Of a stretch of 64,000 nucleotides of DNA, positions 1-7,560 are shown piece by piece. This DNA comes from VAZQ01 sp963816745 (GTDB lineage Bacteria > Pseudomonadota > Alphaproteobacteria > Rhizobiales > Xanthobacteraceae). The position numbers and the translations under genes were made by a program. The DNA lies in assembly GCA_963816745.1 (NCBI GenBank), contig CAWFLQ010000004.1, positions 310,001 through 374,000 of the forward strand, in the 5' to 3' direction. Below the pieces are notes generated by a model. The model saw only the letters and a program-made list of their open reading frames with translations, had not been told where the DNA came from and did not search any database. Each line of letters starts with the position of its first letter. The stretch's first letter is position 1.

Positions 1-443
1 TCCCGGAGCGCAAAGCGAAGGCGCAGCGTGCATAGAAACGAGACGAGCGGCGCCATCGGCAGAACGCCGATCACGACGACGAGCGCAAGGATCGAGATCG
101 GCAGCAGTGGAAGGAACAGAAGCGCGTAGCAACCCGCAATGGCCATTGCGACGCCGTTGGCGAAGGCCAGCCATTTGACGCCGAGCGGGGCCCCGTCGCG
201 GAGACTCGACCAGACCAGGAGGTTGCCCGCGGGGACGAGGCTCGCCGCCGCCACGTGTCCATAGGTCGGCATGGGATCGAAGAATGCCTCGGCGCACATG
301 CGCGAGGCGAGCTCGATCGCGATGACGACGGCAGGAAAGGCAACGCCGAAAACGAGGAGCCATTGACTGGGTCGGCGCGGCGGCTCGCGCGCCGGCACGG
401 GCTCGAACCGCACGCCGCTGAGCTTGGATTGCAGGTTGCTCAT
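1..443 (-). CDS. Membrane protein of unknown function (3' end outside window)
   Basis: The protein runs off the left edge, so its C-terminus is missing. It starts at an ATG preceded by GGAGAAGG. About 147 residues are visible: a short basic cytoplasmic N-terminus, a clear hydrophobic segment near residues 28-46, another near 70-90, and a long hydrophobic stretch from about residue 105 onward that would make two more helices. I recognise no family. It begins 19 bases after the stop of the upstream UppS-like gene on the same strand, so it is probably the last visible gene of an operon with the regulator and membrane protein at 1187-2210. Confidence 0.7.
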   Translation of the reverse strand, partial: MSNLQSKLSGVRFEPVPAREPPRRPSQWLLVFGVAFPAVVIAIELASRMCAEAFFDPMPTYGHVAAASLVPAGNLLVWSSLRDGAPLGVKWLAFANGVAMAIAGCYALLFLPLLPISILALVVVIGVLPMAPLVSFLCTLRLRFALR

Positions 444-462
444 TTGCCTTCTCCCGTGATGG

Positions 463-1186
463 TCACTCGGCCGCGATCAGCGAGCCGCCGTCGCGCAGCC
501 CGCCGAAGCGGCGCTCGCGGCCGTGGAAATCGTCGATCGCCGCGCGCAGGTCGCCGGCGCCGAAGTCGGGCCACAAGGTGTCGACGAAGCAGAGCTCCGC
601 ATAGGCCGATTCCCACAGCAGGAAATCGGAGAGCCGCTTTTCGCCGCCGGAGCGGATGAGGAGATCGACGTCGCCGCCACCGGCGTCGAACGCGATCGCG
701 CGTCGGCGAGGGCGCGGCGAGCCAGCGCGCTGCCGCGACGGCGATGGCGTCACGCGAGGAGTAGTCGATCGCGATCCGCAGATCGAGGCGCTCGCCGGAT
801 GCCGACGCCCGTTCCGCGGCGGCGATCTCGTCGCCCAGGCCGTCCGGCAGCCGGTCGCGGCGGCCGATGACGGTGAGGCGCGTGCCGCTGTCGACGAGGC
901 GCGCCAATTCGGCCTGGAGATAGCGCCTGAGCAGCGCCATCAGCGCGCTCACCTCTTCGCTCGGGCGCCGCCAATTGTCGGAGGAGAACGCGAACAGCGT
1001 CAGCGTTGCGACTCCGAGATCGGGCGCTGCTTCCACCACGCGCCGCACCGCGAGCACGCCGGCGCGGTGTCCGGCCGATCGCGGCAATCCGCGCCGGGTC
1101 GCCCAGCGTCCGTTGCCGTCCATGATGACCGCGACGTGCAGACCTTTTCGACGCGCGTCACCTTTTCGAGCTACAGTACTTTGCAT
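463..1186 (-). CDS. uppS: Undecaprenyl-diphosphate-synthase-like cis-prenyltransferase, one frameshift
   Basis: This is a cis-prenyltransferase that would extend farnesyl diphosphate with isopentenyl diphosphate to a C55-type lipid carrier. The conserved first block IMDGNGRW carries the catalytic Asp and is followed by the SAGHRAG segment. The second block, DLLIRSGGEKRLSDFLLW, and the AYAEL...TLWPDF tail lie in another frame, so a one-base shift is needed between about 695 and 715. Repaired length is about 241 residues, normal for the family. The start ATG has GAGGAAAC upstream, and that ATG lies inside a candidate operator (1177-1195). Upstream, the frame is open into the regulator gene with no stop. 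It is probably a second, non-housekeeping paralogue; that is inference from its regulator-linked context. Confidence 0.85.
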
Positions 1187-1195
1187 TGTAAAGTT
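1177..1195. promoter_or_regulatory. Candidate operator overlapping the uppS-like start codon
   Basis: The inverted repeat TACTTT-N7-AAAGT sits over the translation start of the uppS-like gene. Read on the minus strand, ACTTTACAATGCAAAGTA matches the element at 2226-2243 at 15 of 18 positions. It would place a repressor over the start of the enzyme gene. Confidence 0.55.
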
Positions 1196-1606
1196 TCCTC
1201 GCAAAAAAAACCGAAAAGATTTCAGACCGGCTTCAGGCTGCGGAAGCCCAGCGGCGGCGGCGCCCGCCTTCGCCGCGCTCGCCGCGTCGCGCACCACCTG
1301 CTCCAGCACGGCGAGATAGTCGAGATAGCGCCGGCGTCCTTGCGACGTGATCCGCACCAGGGTTTGCGGCCGGTTCTGGTCGTAGCCCTTCTGGATGTCG
1401 ATCAGTCCGGCCTCCTCGAGCACCGCCAGGTGGCGGCTGAGATTGCCGTCGGTGAGACCGCACAACTGCTTGAGATCGCCGAACACCAGCCCCTTGGGAT
1501 GGGCGACGAGCGAGGTCAGCACGCTTAGTCGCGCCTTCTCGTGGATCACCCGGTCGAGACCGTCATAGGCGAAGCGGCCGGCGTTCTTCTGATCAGTCTT
1601 CGGCAT
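1187..1606 (-). CDS. Winged-helix transcriptional regulator, in frame with the uppS-like gene
   Basis: This is a small DNA-binding regulator of the ArsR/MarR-like winged-helix type. The helix-turn-helix reads roughly LCGLTDGNLSRHLAVLEEAG at residues 43-62, followed by a basic wing (KGYDQNRPQT). The start ATG follows GGAGCG and overlaps the last 14 bases of the upstream membrane-protein gene, so the two are probably translationally coupled. It has no stop of its own: after about 140 residues the frame continues through a run of eight T (minus strand) into the uppS-like gene. A one-base length error in that run would restore a separate stop. It is the obvious candidate to bind the two matching palindromes in this operon. 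Confidence 0.8.
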
Positions 1607-2210
1607 GGTTCGCTCCGATGGTCCGATAGAGAACGACCGCCGTGTAGAACTGTCCGAGACCGTAGGGAATCGCCATCGCGAGCGGCGAGAATGCGTGCGC
1701 GCCATTCGCGAAGGCGAGGCAGGCGAGGCCCGTCGCGAGGTACCACAGCGCCGCCGCGAACATGGGGCGAGGGAGGGAGCGGCAAGAAGCGAACAGACCG
1801 AGGCTGAACACGATCTGCCACAGGCCCGGCAGCATCCACAGGCTCTGCGGCGCGAACCGGTAGAGCACGACGGTGAGCAGCACGCCGGCGACGCCGGCGG
1901 GAATGAACTGCTCGGTCGCGGCGTGGATCATCTCGTCCGCGAGGCCTCTGTGGATGCGCCGCGTGCGGGCGACCATCTCGATGCCGATCAGCGTCGCGGA
2001 GATGGCGGCGGTCGCGACCCACAGGACGAGATAGGGGAAGGGCTCAGTGGCGGGATCGGGCAGGGCGAGCGCCTGGACCGTGGCGGCGGATATCGCGAGC
2101 ACGCCGGTCGCGGCGACGGTCATGGGCCCGTAGCCGAGAAACTCGGCGCCACGCGCCATCTGACTGCGGATCGCCGTGATGTCGGCCAACGCCTTGTCCA
2201 GATCTCTCAT
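1593..2210 (-). CDS. Polytopic inner-membrane protein of unknown function
   Basis: The 205-residue protein begins with a charged cytoplasmic segment (MRDLDKALADITAIRSQ). It then has about five or six hydrophobic helices, near residues 28-50, 58-80, 103-122, 125-145 and 150-195. The family is not recognised. The start lies 14 bases downstream of a candidate operator (2225-2243), and the 3' end overlaps the start of the winged-helix regulator, so it is the first gene of the operon. Membrane protein plus regulator plus lipid-carrier synthase suggests an envelope-related role; that is inference from context only. Confidence 0.75.
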   Translation of the reverse strand: MRDLDKALADITAIRSQMARGAEFLGYGPMTVAATGVLAISAATVQALALPDPATEPFPYLVLWVATAAISATLIGIEMVARTRRIHRGLADEMIHAATEQFIPAGVAGVLLTVVLYRFAPQSLWMLPGLWQIVFSLGLFASCRSLPRPMFAAALWYLATGLACLAFANGAHAFSPLAMAIPYGLGQFYTAVVLYRTIGANHAED

Positions 2211-2224
2211 GGCCCAGCCCGAGT

Positions 2225-2243
2225 TACTTTACATCACAAAGTA
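2225..2243. promoter_or_regulatory. Candidate operator in the promoter of the membrane-protein/regulator operon
   Basis: TACTTTACATCACAAAGTA is an inverted repeat with arms TACTTT and AAAGTA. It lies just upstream of the first gene of the operon and matches the element over the uppS-like start. The likely ligand is the winged-helix protein encoded at 1187-1606. Confidence 0.6.
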
Positions 2244-2284
2244 CACTGGACCGTAAATGATTGTCAAGGTTCCGAAGGGAGGTT

Positions 2285-2671
2285 TCATTTCTTCCCGGCA
2301 TAGGCCACGCATTCGAGCTCGACCTCGGCGCCGAGCGCCAGGCCGTTGGTTCCGAACGCCGAGCGGGCAGGCAGGCGGTCGGGATCGAAGTACGTCACGT
2401 AGATCTTGTTGAAGTCGCCCCACTTCGACATGTCGGCCAGCATCACCGTGCACTTGAAGATGTCGGCGAAGGACAGGCCGTTCTCCTCGAGCACCGCGCG
2501 GATGTTCTCCATCGTCTGTCGCGCCTGCGCCTCCATGCCGCCGGGCACGAGCTCGAGCGTGCCGGGAATGTTGCCGAGTGCGCCGGAGAGATAAAGCACG
2601 TCGCCCACGCGTACGGCCTGGCTGAAGGGAAGCTTCGCGGCCTTCGCCGCCGGTGAGGTGATGAATTCCAT
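2285..2671 (-). CDS. RidA family protein (YjgF/YER057c/UK114)
   Basis: RidA-family proteins are small trimeric enzymes; the archetype hydrolyses reactive enamine/imine intermediates released by PLP enzymes. The 128-residue protein shows the fold markers AVRVGDVLYLSGALG, a central Q/T-rich helix (QARQTMENIRAVLEENG) and the C-terminal block RSAFGTNGLALGAEVELECVA with the conserved Arg. The start is the ATG after GGAGAAACATGCA; a longer frame exists upstream without a better ribosome site. It is monocistronic on the minus strand, with the paired CTAGTGT elements upstream. A second RidA protein is encoded at 7561. The precise substrate cannot be told. Confidence 0.9.
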   Translation of the reverse strand: MEFITSPAAKAAKLPFSQAVRVGDVLYLSGALGNIPGTLELVPGGMEAQARQTMENIRAVLEENGLSFADIFKCTVMLADMSKWGDFNKIYVTYFDPDRLPARSAFGTNGLALGAEVELECVAYAGKK

Positions 2672-2797
2672 TGCATGTTTCTCCGGGAGCGCCGGCTGGA
2701 GCACAGTGCTCCAGCTTCGGCGCATCGGAGAATGCTTGTGCGTTAGACGCGGAGCAACTGGCGCTCGGTCAGTGGCAATGGCGCAGCCTGCGGCCGG

Positions 2798-2875
2798 CTA
2801 GTGTGGCGGATTTGACGTTCCTACCAGCATTGCTGCGAGTCCGTCGTAGGAACGTCAAATCCAAAGCCACACTAG
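2798..2875. repeat. MITE/REP-like inverted repeat, first of a pair (CTAGTGT...ACACTAG)
   Basis: This 78-base element begins CTAGTGTGGCGGATTTGACG and ends with its near-perfect reverse complement. The arms are about 27 bases around a short loop. The termini CTAGTGT/ACACTAG are shared with the next element, 15 bases away. Confidence 0.75.
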
Positions 2876-2878
2876 AAA

Positions 2879-4036
2879 TCATAGAGTCGCTAGTGTCCCT
2901 TGGTTCCGACGTTCGTAAAAGTGCGTGCTGCGAAGGGGTACGAACGTCGGAACCGGGACACTAGTGGGCGCGGCCGTCGTCAGGTACGGCCGCACGAGGT
3001 CTTCGCTCGCCGCCCACAGTTGACAGCGCCGCTCCGGCCGTTGCGCGCACGCCGGGACCCGACGCTGCATCAGGCGAGGGCCGAAAAAGTATCCACCGGT
3101 GCCGACCGCGCGGTCGTGTTGCGCCAGAAAGACCGGTGTCTGGGCGGCCGCCTCGGGCGACATCGCCATGAGCCGCTGCAGCTTCGGCGCGAGTACCTGG
3201 ACGATCCAGGGCAGCCCGCGGGCGTTGCGGAAGACGCCCGTGTTCACGATGCCCGGGTATACGCACGTCACCTCGACGCGGGTATCGCGCAATCGCGCGG
3301 CGAGCTCGGTGGCGAGCAGGTCGTTGGCGAACTGGGTGCGTGCCGCCACTTTCAATCCCGGTCGGCCGCGGCGGTGCTGCAGGTCGTCGAAGTCCAGGCT
3401 GTCGCCGTACATGCCGGCGTTCGAGACCAGCACCAGGCGGCCGGAATGCGCCCGCGTCAGGGCTGGCAAGAGCTTCCGCGCCAACAGATAGCGGCTGAGG
3501 TAGTTGAGGACGAAGTTGCGCTCGAGTCCCTCGGCGGTCCACTCCGGCACGGTGGAAAGAATTCCGGCACAGCACACGACCGCGTCGAGGCGGTCGGTCC
3601 GGCTCGCGACGTGCTCCGCCATGCGCGCGGTCTCGGACAGCAGCGACAGGTCCGCGCGCAGGAAGGCGTGCTCGACGCCGGGCCGCGCCACGCGCAGCGC
3701 GGCCAGCATCTGGGCGCCCCGCTCTTCATTGCGCCCCACCAGCAGCACACGGTCACCCCCACGGGCGAGCTGCAACGCCACGGCCGCGCCGATGCCATCG
3801 GTTCCCCCCGTCACCAGCGCGACGCGCTCTTCCGCGGCACGCCGAGCGTTCTGAAGTCCTGTCTGCACTTTCTCCTCCGTGCTCTTGATTGGTCGCCGAT
3901 GGCGCGTTGAAGGATGCAATGGGCCGCTCACGTCTGCGTGACCGACTGCGGCGTCTGCAGGCCGAATCGAAATCCTCTTTCCGCCGTCGGCCGGGCCCGT
4001 TGTGTGCAGACCCTGCGGGTCCGGTCGGACATTCAT
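2879..4036 (-). CDS. SDR-family oxidoreductase with degenerate catalytic motif and repeat-encoded tail
   Basis: The Rossmann-fold NAD(P) motif TGGTDGIG (residues 77-84) and the NYLSRYLLARKLLPAL and LVSNAG segments place it among short-chain dehydrogenases, near the retinol-dehydrogenase-like group. Where the family has Y-x3-S-K-L-A-N, this protein reads AARTQFAN, so the catalytic Tyr and Lys both look replaced (Ala and Gln). The ATG used here has AAGGAG seven bases upstream. A GTG at 3868 with GGAGGA would drop a 56-residue leader with no family match and is a real alternative. The C-terminal tail after LTTAAP is encoded by the inverted-repeat element at 2890-2964. It is divergent from the MocR gene at 4215, its likely regulator. 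Confidence 0.75.
   Translation of the reverse strand: MNVRPDPQGLHTTGPADGGKRISIRPADAAVGHADVSGPLHPSTRHRRPIKSTEEKVQTGLQNARRAAEERVALVTGGTDGIGAAVALQLARGGDRVLLVGRNEERGAQMLAALRVARPGVEHAFLRADLSLLSETARMAEHVASRTDRLDAVVCCAGILSTVPEWTAEGLERNFVLNYLSRYLLARKLLPALTRAHSGRLVLVSNAGMYGDSLDFDDLQHRRGRPGLKVAARTQFANDLLATELAARLRDTRVEVTCVYPGIVNTGVFRNARGLPWIVQVLAPKLQRLMAMSPEAAAQTPVFLAQHDRAVGTGGYFFGPRLMQRRVPACAQRPERRCQLWAASEDLVRPYLTTAAPTSVPVPTFVPLRSTHFYERRNQGTLATL
2890..2964. repeat. MITE/REP-like inverted repeat, second of the pair
   Basis: This 75-base element has the same CTAGTGT/ACACTAG termini as the preceding one but different inner arms (GGTTCCGACGTTCGTA and its complement). It lies across the 3' end of the SDR gene at 2879-4036, so its sequence is read as the last 28 or so residues of that protein. 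Confidence 0.75.
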
Positions 4037-4092
4037 GGCAATCTCCTTCGTGATCGAACTGGCTTGCTAACCGCGGATCGGCCCCCGCGTCT

Positions 4093-4106
4093 GTGAACTA
4101 GCTCAC
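4093..4106. promoter_or_regulatory. Candidate operator between the SDR and the MocR gene
   Basis: GTGAACTAGCTCAC is a 14-base palindrome with one mismatched pair. It sits in the roughly 180-base divergent intergenic region. MocR proteins usually bind in the region between themselves and a divergent target, so this is a reasonable but unproven site. Confidence 0.4.
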
Positions 4107-4214
4107 ACTCCGCCGAGTGGCTTGCGTTCTTGCGCTCGGGGGTTGCGCAGCGGCGGATACGTAGACGCTGTTGGCCTAGGAAGAAGGGCCAAGATTCGAT
4201 AATCTGGCTGGGCC

Positions 4215-5645
4215 ATGAATCGACCGCAGCGCGCCGCCTCCTCGCATCAGCAGGAAAATGTTCCGGCCTATCGCGGTCTCTATCAGCGTTTGCGTTCGGA
4301 GATCCTGTCCGGCCGGCTCGCCGCGGGAGCGCGCCTGCCGTCGTCGCGCACGCTCGCGAGCCAATTGGGCGTCGCGCGCGGAACGGTCGAGGTGGCGTAT
4401 CAGATGCTGGCCGGCGAAGGCTACACGATCGGCGACGGCGCGCGCGGCACGATCGTCAATCCGGCGCTGCCGCGCGCCAAGCGGCCGAGGTCGTATGAAA
4501 CCGCCGTGGAGCAGGGCGATGAGGCCGCGCCGGCAGCACCCGCCCATGCCAGTCCGCTGCTCTTTCAGCCCGGACTGCCCGCGCTCGACGCGTTCCCGCG
4601 CAAGGCATGGGCGCGGATTGCCGTCGCCGTCTCGCGGCAGCTCGATTTCGAGCAGATGGCTTTTCCCGGCCATCTGGATCCGATGGGCTACGCGCCGTTG
4701 CGGCGCGCCATCGCCAGCTATCTGCGGATCGCGCGCGACATTTCGTGCTCCGCCGAGCAGATCGTGATCACGGCGGGCTTCCAGGGCGCGCTCGGTCTGA
4801 TCGTGCAGACGCTGCTCGAGCCCGACGACAAGGTCTGGGTCGAGGATCCCGGATATTTCCAGGCGCATTGGCTGCTGCGCGGCATGCCGATTCGCATGGT
4901 CGGCGTCAGGGTCGATGACGAAGGATTGGACGTCGGCGCCGGAACCGCTGCTCACCCGGACGCGGCGCTGGCGCTGGTCACCACCACCCATCAATTCCCG
5001 CTCGGCATGACGCTGCCGGTCGATCGCAGGCTGGCCTTGCTCGACTGGGCCGATCGGCAGCGCGCCTGGATCGTCGAGGACGACTACGACTGCGAGGTTC
5101 ACCACCGCGGGCTTCCGCCGCCGGCGCTCAAGAGCCTGGACCGGAGCGGGCGGGTTCTTTACGTCGGCTCGTTCAGCAAGGTGCTCTTTCCCGGCCTGCG
5201 GCTCGGCTATGTCGTGGTGCCGGCGGCCTTGTCCGAGCGTTTCGCGCGCGCCGCGCGAGCGGCACAGCCTGCTCCCGCGATCATGACCCAGAAGCTGGTG
5301 GAGGGCTTCATGTCGGGCGGCCATTTCGCCCGCCACCTGAGCCGCATGCGAAGCCTCTACACCGAACGCTGCAAGGCGCTCGCGACCGCGCTCGAGGACG
5401 CGATGCCGCAACGGTTGCAGATCAGCCTGACCGACGGGGGCATGCACTTCGTCGCCCGCCTGCGCGGCAAGGCGAGCGCGACCGAGATCGTCGGCCGGTT
5501 GCGAGCCAAGAACATCGGGCCGTCGCCGCTCTCGCTCTGCGCGTTGCGCGGGGCCGGGCCCAACGGGCTGATCATCGGGTACCCCAACGTCGCCACGGAA
5601 GACGCGGCCGCCGCCGCGCAACGCATGCTCGCTGCCATGCGATGA
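4215..5645 (+). CDS. MocR/PdxR-family regulator (GntR HTH fused to aminotransferase-like domain)
   Basis: The 476-residue protein has an N-terminal GntR winged helix (GRLAAGARLPSSRTLASQLG, residues about 36-55) and a long linker. The C-terminal part is a fold-type-I aminotransferase domain with the PLP-lysine segment VGSFSKVLFPGLRLGY, the DDYDCE motif and an LVTTTHQFPLG block. Family members bind PLP, with or without an amino-acid ligand, and control nearby genes. Here the candidates are the divergent SDR at 4036 and, co-directionally, the amidohydrolase 23 bases downstream. The full length matches typical MocR proteins. Confidence 0.92.
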   Translation: MNRPQRAASSHQQENVPAYRGLYQRLRSEILSGRLAAGARLPSSRTLASQLGVARGTVEVAYQMLAGEGYTIGDGARGTIVNPALPRAKRPRSYETAVEQGDEAAPAAPAHASPLLFQPGLPALDAFPRKAWARIAVAVSRQLDFEQMAFPGHLDPMGYAPLRRAIASYLRIARDISCSAEQIVITAGFQGALGLIVQTLLEPDDKVWVEDPGYFQAHWLLRGMPIRMVGVRVDDEGLDVGAGTAAHPDAALALVTTTHQFPLGMTLPVDRRLALLDWADRQRAWIVEDDYDCEVHHRGLPPPALKSLDRSGRVLYVGSFSKVLFPGLRLGYVVVPAALSERFARAARAAQPAPAIMTQKLVEGFMSGGHFARHLSRMRSLYTERCKALATALEDAMPQRLQISLTDGGMHFVARLRGKASATEIVGRLRAKNIGPSPLSLCALRGAGPNGLIIGYPNVATEDAAAAAQRMLAAMR

Positions 5646-5668
5646 CACCAGGCAAGAAGGACAAGTGA

Positions 5669-6526
5669 ATGACCGAGCCGTGCCAGGGACCCGATCCGCA
5701 TCCGCGCAAGCCGCGCTTCGCAGTGCCGGCGGGCGCGATCGATGCGCATTTTCATCTGTTCGGGCCGTTGTCGCGCTACGCGATGGTGGATGAGCGCGAA
5801 TACACGCCGCCGCCGGCGACGCCGCAGCAGGCGCGCCACCTGTTCGACACGCTCGGCATCGCGCGCGCGGTGGTGATCCAGCCGAGCATCTACGGCGAGG
5901 ACAACCGCGCGCAGCTCGAGGGCGCGGCGGAGCTCGGCATTCCGTTCCGCGCCGTCGTGGTCGCGCCGTACGCGACGCCCGATCGGGAGATGGCGAAGCT
6001 GCACGAGCAGGGCGCGCGGGCGCTACGCTTTATTCTTGCCCATCCCGGCGGACTGCCGGTCGGCGATCTCGAACGCTCGGCCGCGCGCATGAAGGAGATG
6101 GGCTGGCACATCCAGCTGCTCGCCAAGGGACCGCAACTCGTCGAGCTCGAGCCGCGCATCGCCAAGCTCGCGTGTCCCGCGGTCATCGACCATATCGGCA
6201 TGATGCGACCCGATGAGGGCGTGCAGCAGCCGGCGTTCCAGGCGGTGTTGCGATTGCTGCGCGCGGGACACTGGGTCAAGCTGTCCGGTGGCTACCGGCT
6301 GTCGCAGCAACCGCCGCCGTACCGCGATCTCGCTCCGTATGTGCGGGAGCTGGTCGCCGCCGGCCCCGACCGGATCGTATGGGCGAGCGACTGGCCGCAT
6401 GTCTTCATCAAGGGGGCGATGCCGAATACGACGGACCTCTTGGACCTGCTGGTCGAGTGGGTGCCGGACGAAGCCGCGCGGCAACGGATTCTGGTGGACA
6501 ATCCGGCGCGGCTTTATGGATTTTGA
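5669..6526 (+). CDS. Amidohydrolase-2 family metal-dependent hydrolase (LigI-like)
   Basis: This TIM-barrel hydrolase belongs to the group containing 2-pyrone-4,6-dicarboxylate lactonase. Visible features are the first metal motif IDAHFHLFGP (HxH), VVIQPSIYG, VIDHIGMM and the terminal ASDWPHV with the metal/catalytic Asp. The length of 285 residues is typical. The start has AAGGA eleven bases upstream. The gene follows the MocR regulator by 23 bases and may be co-transcribed with it. The group acts on cyclic lactones and related carboxylates from aromatic breakdown; the actual substrate is unknown. Confidence 0.88.
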   Translation: MTEPCQGPDPHPRKPRFAVPAGAIDAHFHLFGPLSRYAMVDEREYTPPPATPQQARHLFDTLGIARAVVIQPSIYGEDNRAQLEGAAELGIPFRAVVVAPYATPDREMAKLHEQGARALRFILAHPGGLPVGDLERSAARMKEMGWHIQLLAKGPQLVELEPRIAKLACPAVIDHIGMMRPDEGVQQPAFQAVLRLLRAGHWVKLSGGYRLSQQPPPYRDLAPYVRELVAAGPDRIVWASDWPHVFIKGAMPNTTDLLDLLVEWVPDEAARQRILVDNPARLYGF

Positions 6527-6543
6527 GCGGTAGACACCATTGG

Positions 6544-6630
6544 TTGTCATCCCCGCGCAAGCGGGGATCCACGTACCCCAAGAGGTCGCTGTGAGACACG
6601 ATGGGTCCCCGCTTGCGCGGGGACGACAGC
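6544..6630. repeat. REP-like paired hairpin element (GTCATCCCCGC family)
   Basis: Two arms, GTCATCCCCGCGCAAGCGGG... and its complement, enclose about 35 bases, and each arm is itself a hairpin (CCCCGC...GCGGGG). The same family occurs at 13941-14023. It lies between the convergent amidohydrolase and binding-protein genes and could also end transcription. Confidence 0.75.
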
Positions 6631-6640
6631 GGAGTGGCGG

Positions 6641-7453
6641 TCACTTCACCGGCGTCGGCGGCGCGACCGCGGCGTCGAGCTGGTTGCTCGCCTTGAGCGC
6701 ATTGGCGACGAAGCCCGAGGCTTTCATCTCCTCGACGAACTCGCGCATATAACGCACGCCGGCCTCGCGGCCCTTGGGCGTGCCCATGGCCTGCTCGATG
6801 ACCATGAAGCGGCCGGGGATGACGCGGTATTCCGGATGCTCCTTGGCGAACGCGATGATCGGCTGCTTCACGCCGGCGGCGACCTCGAGCTTGTCGCGGC
6901 GGAACATCGCCAGCGCCTCCGTTCCGCTCGGCTCCCGCACGAGCTTGGCATTCTTGATAGCGCGCGTGAGATAGAGGTCGTACGCGCTGCCGCGCGCGAC
7001 CGCGATGCGCACCCCGTCGCGGTCGACGTCCTCGTTCGTTCGCAGGGCTGAGCTCGTCGGGACGGCGTAGGCGCCCTCGATCACGACATAGGGACCCGTG
7101 AACTCGATACCTTCGGAGCGCACGGGATCGATCGCCATGAACGCAATGTCCCAGGCGCCGGCCTTGAGCGCCTCGAATACCTTGCCGGCGGCGTCGAAGG
7201 TGACGTACTCGATCGGCGTGCCGAGCCGCTTCGCGAGCTCGCGCGCGAGCTCGCCCGACACGCCGCGCGGCACGCCGCCGGCGGGGTCCTTCTGCGCCAG
7301 CACGGTATTGCCGAAATTGATCGCCGCGCGCAGCGTGCCGCTGGGCGCGAGCTCTTTGACGACGTTGGGTGGAGCGTTCTGTGCCATGGCGCCTGTCGTG
7401 CAGGAGAAGATGAAGGACGATGCGAATGCGAACGATAAGAGTGCCTTGTTCAT
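6641..7453 (-). CDS. Periplasmic substrate-binding protein, amino-acid ABC type (SBP_bac_3)
   Basis: A Sec signal peptide (MNKALLSFAFASSFIFSCTTGAMAQ) is followed by a type II periplasmic binding fold: GTLRAAINFGNTVLAQ, GVSGELARELAKRLG, GAWDIAFMAIDPVRSEGIEFTGPYV and the second lobe with RIAVARGSAYDLYL. These are standard for polar amino-acid or opine binding proteins. No permease or ATPase gene adjoins it, so it is an orphan here. The chosen ATG at 7453 gives the natural signal peptide and has GAGG upstream; an in-frame start six codons earlier is less likely. Confidence 0.88.
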   Translation of the reverse strand: MNKALLSFAFASSFIFSCTTGAMAQNAPPNVVKELAPSGTLRAAINFGNTVLAQKDPAGGVPRGVSGELARELAKRLGTPIEYVTFDAAGKVFEALKAGAWDIAFMAIDPVRSEGIEFTGPYVVIEGAYAVPTSSALRTNEDVDRDGVRIAVARGSAYDLYLTRAIKNAKLVREPSGTEALAMFRRDKLEVAAGVKQPIIAFAKEHPEYRVIPGRFMVIEQAMGTPKGREAGVRYMREFVEEMKASGFVANALKASNQLDAAVAPPTPVK

Positions 7454-7560
7454 GATGCGGGTCCTCGGCAACCCCGCATCAGACTAGCTGTGAGCGCATC
7501 TGCATTGCAAGGCCGGTCTCCTCCCGATTACGATCCGTCACGAACAGCGGGAGAGAAACG

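Noticed and set aside
2798..2964. Paired palindromes considered as transcription terminators
   Set aside because: No T tracts, shared seven-base termini and long arms fit mobile repeat units better.
4176..5648. 490-codon open frame on the minus strand opposite the MocR gene
   Set aside because: High-GC shadow of a clearly coding plus-strand gene; product is Arg/Ala/His-rich with no motif.
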